A stretch of 64,000 nt of DNA, taken from the NCBI GenBank assembly GCA_029216955.1, contig JANAVB010002199.1, positions 15,788,956-15,852,955 on the forward strand, in the 5' to 3' direction. The position numbers and the translations under genes were made by a program. Under the pieces are notes generated by a model. The model made no database searches, had not been told where the DNA came from, and saw nothing but the letters and a program-made list of their open reading frames with translations. Below, in pieces: positions 11,401 through 20,169 of the stretch; the first letter of the stretch is position 1, and each line of letters starts with the position of its first letter. The DNA comes from Iris pallida (Eukaryota; Streptophyta; Magnoliopsida; Asparagales; Iridaceae).

Positions 11401-13136
11401 CCCTTCATTTGAGTGTCAAAAACAGAAGCAAGGAACCCTTCACACCCTGAGTACAACATATGCCTTGCTGTAACTGCCGATATTACCATAGGTCCTTGGA
11501 ACGCCGAGCCGCACGAGTAAGAGAACTCTGTTTCTCCGGTTAGGCGAAACACAACTCTCTTATCCGCACAGTCAATCGTTGCATGACAGGCGCTGAGCCA
11601 GTCCATTCCCAAGATGATATCGTACTCTTTGATGTCGAGTACAATTACATCCAGAGATAAAGTTTTGCCTCCAATTTTTATGTAGCCGTCCCTGCAAATC
11701 AAAGTTGCAGGCATATCTACTCCCGAAGGAGTGCTAACACACAAAGCTGTCTTTAGTTGAGTCATACAAAATTTATTTTCCGTTGCAAAATCAGAAGAGA
11801 TAAAGCAATGAGTAGCGCCAGAATCAAAAAGTACTCTTGCAGGTGTGCCTTTATATAGCAACATACCTGTTATAACATTCTCCGCGGTCTGGGCCTCTGC
11901 CTGAGTCAAGGCATAAACCCTTGCTTGCCCACCTTGTTGATTCGGTGCATTCCCAGCTGGAGCCGGTAAGGCTGGTGGCGCTTCGCCACGATGCTGGTTG
12001 TTATATGGTCCCCGGTTGTGGTTGTTGTTATGCCCACGATACTGATTATTGTTATGCCCACGAGGAGGATACTGATTCCCTCCTCTATTTCTGCAGTCAG
12101 CTTCCTTATGGCCCTGTCCGCCACATTTGAAACACTTCACCCGACAATCCTCAGATCGATGTCCCCAACGGTTGCAAAATTTACAACGTTCTGTATGTTG
12201 AGGCCCTCTATTGTCTCCAGTATTGTGACGCTTAGGTGCGTCATTCCTGCCAGCAGACCAAGGTCGTTTCTGATTATTGAGTCCTTGGTTGCTCTTCATT
12301 GTCTCACGACTAGCCGGTTTATGAAATCTCTCCATCTCGAGAGCTGTCTCGTACGCCTTCCGGTAAGACGTACATTTCCGATTTAGCACATCCTTCTCTA
12401 GGCCCTCATTCAAGCCTTGCACAAATCTTCCTCGCTTGGCGTCGTCATTCGGTACCAAGTACCCAGCGAATGCGACTCTCTTCAAAAACTCTGTCTCATA
12501 GTCATGCACTGACATACTGCCTTGTCGAAGTGCAATGAACTCATTCTCTTTTTGTTGTCGGACAGCGGGTGGAATGAAGTGAGTAATGAAAGCCTGCTTA
12601 AAGGCCTCCCAAGACATCTTTATATCCTGACTATTTCCGCAAAGTGCCTGTCTCTGCGAAATCCACCATTCCTGGGCCTTGAGGCGAAGTTGTACAGCTG
12701 TACACTCCACTCTCTTACTGCCCTGAATCTCTAACATTCGGAAATAGCCCTCTAGTGTGTTCAAGAAGCCCATCACCTCATCTGGCTCCTCTTTTCCATC
12801 AAACTCAGGCGGGTCACAACTTTTAAATTCAGAGAACTTGAAGCTCGTCCTCTTCCGTGTCGGCGTCTCAGGTTTCTCTGCCGGCACCTCCACGGTCTCG
12901 GTTGCTGCGGCCTTTGCAGAAACATTAGAATCGGCCGACAGCTTGATGACAATCTGAGTTAGACTATCAACTTGCTTTTGTTGAGCATCCAGCTGCTCCT
13001 GAAACTGATATTGAAGCTGCTCCTGAAGCACGCGATGTTGAGCTTCGCTTTGCTTCCTCTGAGCCTCCATTTGCTTAATCAGTTTCTCAATCGGGTCAGA
13101 CGATGAATTCGTCTTTGAGCTATCACCCTTGGTCAT
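8478..13136 (-). pseudogene. Chromovirus gag-pol polyprotein with two in-frame TAG stops
   Basis: One frame of about 1550 codons read leftward. I prefer the ATG at 13136 (MTKGDSSK) over the one at 13166. In order: a gln-rich coiled segment; retrotransposon gag; two CCHC knuckles back to back near 12125-12190 ([28 protein letters not shown]); protease LFDSGAT near 11822; RT with FIDDILIYS near 10815; RNase H YSDASG near 10380; integrase with an H-H-C-C zinc region split by the first stop; DDE residues in [16 protein letters not shown] and QTERVN; and a chromodomain near 8530-8665 (WRNHAVEESTWEL). TAG codons at 9678-9680 and 9432-9434 interrupt the integrase without any shift of frame. All catalytic motifs are present, so the element is recently disabled, not ancient. 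Confidence 0.92.
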
Positions 13137-13301
13137 TCTACAACAAAGAAATAATTCCATTAGCACTCATAAAATATTTATGGGCTTATTGTATGGAACA
13201 TTATTTCATGCCAGCGCCATCGACACCATCAATCGAGAAAATTTGCATCAAGACTTCCTTTTTGAAACATTTATTTTTGAAATCCGAGGAAGTGAAGCTG
13301 T

Positions 13302-13313
13302 GTTCTGATACCA
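13302..13313 (-). other. Chromovirus primer-binding site (initiator-Met type)
   Basis: The minus strand reads TGGTATCAGAAC three bases inside the 5' LTR end, matching the initiator-tRNA-Met site usual for chromoviruses (TGGTATCAGAGC) at ten of twelve bases. Confidence 0.8.
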
Positions 13314-13316
13314 ACT

Positions 13317-15018
13317 TGTCACGCCCCGATTCGGGGAATCGCTCGCTTTGCTTCGATTCACGCCGAATCGATCGTCCTCGCTAAGGCGTGATGCCGTACA
13401 AGTCTGGAGTTATACTTGTACAAGGCTAGAACATTGTACATTTATATCATTTTGAAACATTTGAAGTAAGCCACAGTTGCGGAAACATTGATACACAATA
13501 TAGGAAGAAGAAATACTCATTTTATTCATAATTGTAGTCAGAATACAACTTTTCTCGATAATATTTGAAATGCCATTTCGGCTACATTGATTCATGAAAA
13601 GAAGTACAACTGATAGGCTGCCATGAAATAATTTCCCGTTCCATACATCACGCCCCTTTAGTACTTTGAAATATAAGCAGCTATCTTTGAAATCTCCGCA
13701 ATACTTTGTGCGTCTTTAGGGAAAACAACTTGAAAGGAAACAGCAGTTCAGAAAGCTTTAATTGCGATGTGCGCCCGAGCCTTCTCCAGTACCTGTGGAG
13801 GAGGGGTCAGCACATTATAACAATGCGCTGGTGAGCCCCGTTGGCCCACTCAGCTAAACCAACATTTTATTAATGACAAGCATTTTAAAGATATGAACTT
13901 ATAAGGGACAGGCAACATTTAGAGTAAATCACAATTCAAATGACATGGTAGTTCATAACACCATGTTTACTTTACCATTGGCCGAATCCAGCTTTCCTGC
14001 ATAAGATACAGGATAATAATAATATACTTACCGCCCCTGCATAAGACATTGATTAGCATACATTCCCATGATGTGACCACTGGTGTTGTTAAACCATATG
14101 GACTCCTTTCATTCATTCATTCATTTGCATTTGGGACTTCAAGATAATGAGATGACAGCACAGTAGGGAGCTAGCCTCTATGATGCCTCGCATTACTCAT
14201 GTTCCCCAAAGCACTTCATTATTTCCTCCTAGGCCGAATCGGTACAGGCGCCCCTGTACGTTCGAGGAAATTATTGCTCAATCCTTGTATACAAGTTGTC
14301 CATGGTCAGGCGAATGTGTGTCCGACTCGATATACACAGTGTGCATAGAATATTTGAAGTAATAGGCAACATGATCATTCTTAGCATTTCATAACCATCA
14401 TTCTAGGCATCAATTCAATCATTTCCATGTTCTGTTCATTGCAGTGTAATCAATTCATTTCAATGTTCTATCTCTAGCATCTTAGTGGTATTGACTTGTG
14501 GCATTAGCATCTTGATATCGATCACGGATGTTGCAAGACAATTATTTAGTTGGCATGAAGGAATAGCGAGAGGGACAATACCACCACAGAGATCCACACT
14601 CACCAAGTTAGAGAATCGTCGAGAGAGAGAGGAACACTTGCACGCTTAGCCTTCAGTCACGCGTCAGTCTGCATTGGCACCAAAAGATTGATTAATAATC
14701 CGTCTCGTTGTGTTCTCTTCTCTCAAAATTCTCAAGAATGAATGCTATGTAAATCGATGAAAAAGGGCAAGAATCAAATCATCGAAAATCATTCAGAAAA
14801 GCATCCATCAAAACTAAGCAGCAAAACCAGCAGCAAAACATCCAGAGAAAACTCTTGGACGTATTTCAAGAGAAACCGATCCATCAATTGGAAAGGTTCT
14901 TATGCACTTGTCCGTGATCGATTCGATGCCGACGGTAAGTTTCCCCAATACTCGGTTCCGACCGAGTTAGCCAAGCCACAAGCCTTACATAGTGAACCGC
15001 TAGGAGCGGGACACTACA
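13317..15018 (-). repeat. Chromovirus 5' LTR
   Basis: A 1702-bp LTR, the promoter-bearing one for the minus-strand element, near-identical to 6742-8441. It is bounded by the primer-binding site at 13302-13313 and the target duplication CTTCA at 15019-15023. Confidence 0.92.
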
Positions 15019-17552
15019 CTTCAAAGGGATTGAGGCCTACTTCACCGATTCCGACTTGTACAAGCCACTTGACGAGGAGAAAGCCAACGACGCCGATGAT
15101 GAAGCAGAGACGGCAACAGAGCCGGACTTGGAGCCCGAAATGACTCCCGACGCCCCCTTGAAAATCCGATTGAAGGGCAAGCCTCCCCAGAAGGCGCCTC
15201 CAATGAGCATCAAGCTATCAGGGAAAGCACCGACTCACGAAGCTCCCCTGAAGATACGCCTCAAGGGAAAGCCACCTCAAACAGCGGCTCCCCTGGTGGT
15301 AAAATTACAAGGGAAGGCGCCACTCATCGGAGGCGCAACCGAGGCACCTCTCAAGGTGCGTCTTAAAGGCAAGCCGCCGCAGTCATCCAAAATGTCGGAG
15401 AGGGCTCACATAACCCTCTCAGACCCCAAAGTCAGAGCGGTGGAGGACTCTCCTGATCCGGCCCCAGTGCTTACAGATGAGGAGCTTGGCGAATATATCT
15501 CTGCTGATGTAGACGCACCCTCCTTAGACAATGTAATCCCACGGGATAAAATCTCGTACTTTATCAATAATAGAGTGTCTTTCAATTATTCTTGTCTTCT
15601 ACACTGGAATGCCATGTATACATTAGATAACGCTCTACGGTCGTTGCAAACACAAATAACGACCGTCCACCATAATCGAGTGGCCCCGTCTCAAGGAGTC
15701 TTCATAATCCCCCCACGAAGCCGAGACGAAGGCACCATCATCTCGGGCAAAGTCGAGCGTCATCAGGACCTCCCGTCAATCGAGCCCGAACCTGATACCG
15801 ACAGAGTACAAGTCTATCGGTACACGGATACGGCAAAGCGCATCATCCAAAAGATGGGCTACGACCTGAAAAGCAATAAAGGCCTAAACTACGGCAAGGG
15901 TCGGCATCTCCCTGTCCGGCTTTCGATGCCCAATGGAAAGCCACAGGATTACTATAATTGGACTCAACGGGGGTTAGGCTATGTCACGCCGCCATCAACT
16001 CCAGAGAGTTCAGACGCAGAAGACATAGAACATTCCCACTCGTCTGAAGCATCGACGTGGGATTCCGATACCAGTATCGGATCAGTCTTCAGGAAAGTGC
16101 TGTCAGCTAACATGACATCGGCGTAACCTCAGAAAGATGAAGGCAAAGACCAACCGCCGGAATCCTTCGAAGAGGAACCCTGGGCTCAACGCCTAGGAGA
16201 ACAATGGGAGTCTCGTTTTGAGTTACGAGAACCTCCCACCGAAGACGAAGTCGAGCAGATCGACCTCGGGGATGGGTCTTCTTCTAAACCCATCTTTATC
16301 AGCAAAAGCTTGGAAGGAGAAGACCGAGAATCTTTAGTCCAACTGGCTAAGAGTATATCGACGTCTTCGCCTGGAGCTACGAAGACATGCCGGGTCTCGA
16401 TCCACAGATCGCGATGCATAGGTTGAACATCTTACCAGATGCCAAACCTATCAAACAACAACAGCGATGCTTCCGCCCGGACATCATGAATGCCATCGAT
16501 CAGGAGGTGGACAAGCTCTTGACCAGTGGCTTCATCCGTGAGGAACAACACCCGGACTGGGTAGCCAACGTCGTCCCTGTCACCAAGAAGAACGAGAAGA
16601 TACGAGTCTGTATCGACTTCAGGGATCTCAACTCTGCTTGCCCGAAGGATGAATTCCTGCTCCCAATCACCGATGTAATGATCGACAACACATGTGGCTT
16701 TGAACGCATGTCCTTCATAGACGGGTATTCAGGCTACAATCAAATCAAGATGTTCCCCGATGACGCAAAACACACGTCATTCAGGACTCCGAAAGGTGTT
16801 TTCTGCTACACAGTAATGCCCTTCGGCTTGAAGAATGCCGGTGCAAATACCAACGAGCGATGAGTACCATCTTTCGTCAACATCTTCGCAAGACAGTTGA
16901 GTGTTATGTTGACGACATCGCAGTCAAGAGCTGCCTCAAAAGAGATCACCTACAGGACCTGAGGACGGTCTTTGATCTCATGCGGGCACATCAACTCAAA
17001 ATGAACCCCGCTAAATCCTTCCTGGGGGTTTCTAGTGGCAAATTCTTGGGCTTTGTCATCACGGCAAAAGGCATTCATGCCGATCCCGAGAAGACTAAAG
17101 CTATCCTCAAATGGACCCTCCGAAGAACCTTCGAGAACTTCGGGGCTTACAGGGACGTCTGGCATACATCCGGAGGTTCATAGCAACCTTTCCGGTAAAT
17201 GTCAACCCTTTACTCAGCTCATGAAGAAGGGAGTCTCTTACGTCTGGACAGAGGAGTGCCAAAAGGCTTTCGACGACATCAAGGCTTACTTGACAAGCCC
17301 GCCAGTCCTAGTAGCACCTGTCGCCGGCAAACCATTCCTCCTCTACTCCGTGCCATGGATCATTCTCTCGGCGCTTTACTGGCTCAAAACAGCGATACAG
17401 GCTACGAGCAGGCAATCTACTACCTCAGTCGAACACTCATCGGGGCCGAACACCGGTACAACCCCGTTGAAAAGGAGTGCTTGGCTTTGGTGTTTGCCAT
17501 TCAGAAGACTCGTCATTACGTCTCGGGCCAGACAATTCACGTCATCTCCTGA
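15019..17552 (+). pseudogene. Tat copy 1 protease end, basic-repeat linker, RT and first RNase H (broken)
   Basis: The frame resumes after the chromovirus. About 15130-15400 encodes a basic repeat linker (APLKIRLKGKPPQ and variants, at least four times). Around 15835-15920 there is a G-patch-like segment (MGYDLKSNKGLNYGKG). RT follows with IRVCIDFRDLNSACPKDEF near 16600 and the catalytic YVDD near 16910. RNase H lies to 17552. Compared with copy 2 the lesions are a TAA at 16124-16126, one-base losses near 16348, 16848, 17113, 17187 and 17347, and a TGA near 17550. Every catalytic segment is still recognisable, but no complete protein can be made. Confidence 0.85.
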
Positions 17553-17573
17553 GTCAATCCACTCAGAGTTCTC

Positions 17574-19562
17574 ATGACGAAGCCAGGGTCATTAAACTCC
17601 CGGCTGGCTACATGGGCGATCCTACTAACGCCATATAACATGGTGTTTGTCCCGCAGAAGGCGGTCAAGGGTCAGGCTCTGGCTGACTTTTTAGCTGCAC
17701 ACCCCATCCCAGAATCTTCAAAACTCTATGAAGACATCCCGGATGAAGTCCAAGAATCAAACGTCACTGAAGGAAGCCCCGTTTGGCGGATGTTCTTCGA
17801 TGGCGCTTTAAGAACGGGCCCCAACGGCCAAATCATCGTAGGAGTGGGGGTAGTCTTGATCTCCCCCGATCAGCTGGTCATCCAGCGCGTATACTCTCTT
17901 TCGAAGCCGTGCTCCAACAATGTTGCTGAGTACAACGCACTCGTCATGGGACTCCAGCTAGCACAACAGCTGGGGGTGGATCATCTGGAAGCCTACGGCG
18001 ACTCGAAACTCGTCGTAAACCAGATTCGGGGGCAATATGAGGTTCGCCATGAAGATTTGATCCCTTACCATGAAGTTGCATTGAACATCATTTCAACCTT
18101 CACTGGGTTCTTCATCGAACATGTACCCCGTCTACAAAACTTGGAGGCTGACGCTCTAGCTGGCCTCGCAGCCTCATTGGCCGCGCCCCTTGGGACTCAA
18201 CACTATGTCACGGTAACTGGCCGAGACTTGATTTGTCCCAGAAACAACCTATGTTTGCAAATGGCTCACGCCGTGCCGACAAACACCGATGTTAATGTCC
18301 GAGACTGGAGATTCCCGTTCATCGACTTTGCCGTCTACGGAATCCTTCCGGAAGACCCGAAGGAAGCCGTCTCAGTCAGGAGACGCTCTCTTCGATTCTA
18401 CTACGATACAGCCACTAAAACGCTGTACCGACGCTCCTTCGATGGGCTTCTCCTTCGATGCCTGTCTAACGAAGAAGCGGCCGAAGCTCTTCGAGAAGCT
18501 CATGACGGAACTTGCGGAGCTCACCAACCAGGTCCTAAGTTGCAAGATCGACTGCGACGTATGGGCTACTACTGGCCAACCATGGCCGCCGACGCAGTGG
18601 AATATGCTAAGAAGTGCCATGCATGCCAACTTCATGCAGACTTCATACATACACCGTCTGAACCTCTACATCCTACAGTCGCCTCCTGGCCATTTGAAGC
18701 CTGGGGCATGGACATTGTAGGACCAATCACCCCTCCTTCATCAAGAGGACATCATTTCATCCTGGCCATCACCGATTACTTCTCCAAATGGGCAGAAGCA
18801 GTCCCACTAGCGGAAGTAAAAAGCTCCAGGGTGGTCAGCTTTATCAAACACCATGTCATTTACCGTTTTGGAGTACCCAGGCGAATCATTCATGACAATG
18901 GTCCCCAGTTCATCAGCCACATTTTCAGCAGGTTCTGTGACAAGAATCGCATTCAAAACGTGGCCTCAACCGCCTACAATCCGGCAGCAAACGGATTGGC
19001 CGAGGCGTTCAACAAAACTATCGTCAGGCTGCTCAAAAAGGTCGTGTCATCCAACAAACGCGACTGGGACGAAAAGCTCGGCGAATATCTTTGGGCCTAC
19101 CGTACAACGGTACGGACCCCAACAGGCAACACACCATTCTCCCTGGTCTACGGGAGCGAAGCGTTACTGCCTTTCGAGATCCAGATCCCCTCACTCCGAG
19201 TAGCGATCACAAACAAACTCACAGAAGAAGACAATCAACGTCGTCGTCTGCGGGAACTGGAGGCACTTGACGAAAAGCATCTCCTAGCTCAACAACGCAT
19301 CGAACTTTACCAAGCCCGTATATCACAGGCTTTCAACAAGAAGGTCAAGCAAAGAACTTTCCAAGTGGGCGACCTGGTTTTAGCAGTCAGAAGGCCAATG
19401 GTGTTAACTCACAAGACACCAGGGAAGTTCGAGCCCAAATGGGAAGGACCCTTCATCATTGAGACGGTATACTCAAACGGTGCTTACCGCCTCGCCAAAC
19501 CCAATGGGGACTTGTTCATGATGCCCATCAACGGCAAGTTTCTAAAGAAGTACTATTCTTGA
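17574..19562 (+). CDS. Tat copy 1 RNase H end, second RNase H and integrase (intact 662-codon frame)
   Basis: This is the longest undamaged piece of pol. It begins in the RNase H connection region (MTKPGSLNSRLATWAILL). A second RNase H of the plant Tat type follows: FFDGALRTGPNG near residue 74, NVAEYNALVMG near 118, YGDSKLVV near 143, EADALAGLA near 200. The integrase zinc region (HDGTCGAHQ...KCHACQ) is near 310-350. The DDE core is D380 (GMDIVGP), D441 (HDNGPQF) and E477 (NGLAEAFNK), giving the expected D-D35-E spacing. A C-terminal DNA-binding region ends in KKYYS. The ATG is internal to the ancestral polyprotein, so the frame is a surviving segment and not a natural gene; upstream lesions should prevent its expression as pol. 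Confidence 0.88.
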   Translation: MTKPGSLNSRLATWAILLTPYNMVFVPQKAVKGQALADFLAAHPIPESSKLYEDIPDEVQESNVTEGSPVWRMFFDGALRTGPNGQIIVGVGVVLISPDQLVIQRVYSLSKPCSNNVAEYNALVMGLQLAQQLGVDHLEAYGDSKLVVNQIRGQYEVRHEDLIPYHEVALNIISTFTGFFIEHVPRLQNLEADALAGLAASLAAPLGTQHYVTVTGRDLICPRNNLCLQMAHAVPTNTDVNVRDWRFPFIDFAVYGILPEDPKEAVSVRRRSLRFYYDTATKTLYRRSFDGLLLRCLSNEEAAEALREAHDGTCGAHQPGPKLQDRLRRMGYYWPTMAADAVEYAKKCHACQLHADFIHTPSEPLHPTVASWPFEAWGMDIVGPITPPSSRGHHFILAITDYFSKWAEAVPLAEVKSSRVVSFIKHHVIYRFGVPRRIIHDNGPQFISHIFSRFCDKNRIQNVASTAYNPAANGLAEAFNKTIVRLLKKVVSSNKRDWDEKLGEYLWAYRTTVRTPTGNTPFSLVYGSEALLPFEIQIPSLRVAITNKLTEEDNQRRRLRELEALDEKHLLAQQRIELYQARISQAFNKKVKQRTFQVGDLVLAVRRPMVLTHKTPGKFEPKWEGPFIIETVYSNGAYRLAKPNGDLFMMPINGKFLKKYYS

Positions 19563-19651
19563 CATCCTCCAAGACATGTATTTCCCCAAACAACCTCTTT
19601 TGACAAAATCAAACGTTTCCGGAACCCAGCTGTTCCGTGGCATCCTTCCGT

Positions 19652-19968
19652 AGAAAGATAACCACGTCCACATTACCTCTGAGTTGTCTCTCTACATCCT
19701 ACAAAGCGAAACCTTACATTTCGTGAGCTTACGCTATCCTTCATGTTTACCACGTCCACATTACCTCTGAGTAAACATCCCGTACAAACAACTCCTGTGT
19801 TGTCGTACATTGATCGCAGAACTTCCACGTCCACATTACCTCTGAGTTGTTCAGCGTATCCCCCAGGATCATTCCTACCACGTCCATAAATACCTCTGAG
19901 TAGGAAGATTCTATCATTTGAACCTAATGATTGCCATGTCCACATTACCTCTGAGCAAACAGTTGGTT
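19652..19968. repeat. Array of five hairpins with constant loop and variable stems (copy 1)
   Basis: Five copies of a ~22-base motif (CCACGTCCAC...TACCTCTGAG) lie at 19662-19683, 19750-19771, 19825-19846, 19878-19900 and 19934-19955. The bases either side differ between copies but are inverted complements: ATGTTTA/TAAACAT (7 of 7), ATTCCTA/TAGGAA plus a bulge, AGAAAGATAA/TTGTCTCTCT (8 of 10 plus a G-U), CGCAGAACTT/TTGTTCAGCG (7 of 10), and 10 of 13 in the fifth. Extra hairpins lie between (GGAAC...GTTCC at 19621-19636). The array sits between the pol stop and the antisense gene end. Tat 3' regions are known to carry tandem repeats; the stem behaviour is what stands out here. Confidence 0.75.
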
Positions 19969-20088
19969 CCTTCAAACTTATTATCTGTACCTAAAAACCA
20001 AGGTGCGCAAAAGATAATAGGTCCACATAAAACATCAAGTTCATGAGATCAAAATGAACACATCACAAAAAAAAAGATAGTGTATTTC

Positions 20089-20094
20089 TTTATT
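20089..20094 (-). terminator. Possible polyadenylation signal of the antisense gene
   Basis: AATAAA on the minus strand, about 75 bases past the antisense stop codon at 20170-20172, in a T/A-rich tract. The position suits a plant near-upstream element. Confidence 0.4.
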
Positions 20095-20169
20095 TTTAAA
20101 AAAAAAGGGAGTACAGAAATACGCTATTTCCCCAGCAAGAGTTACAAAAACACATAAAAAAAAGAGAAA

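Larger units (their letters stand above)
6742..15018 (-). mobile_element. Nested Ty3/gypsy chromovirus (Tekay/Del-like), minus strand
   Basis: An 8277-bp element inserted in the Tat protease region. The five-base target duplication CTTCA (6737-6741 and 15019-15023) is perfect, and the Tat reading frame is restored across it by comparison with copy 2 at 29179-29190. Both LTRs are complete. Gene order on the minus strand is gag, protease, RT, RNase H, integrase, chromodomain. The C-terminal chromodomain and the conserved GAGGACGAAAC motif after it place it among plant chromoviruses, most like Tekay/Del. Copy 2 lacks the insertion, so it postdates the duplication or the duplicated template lacked it. 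Confidence 0.93.
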
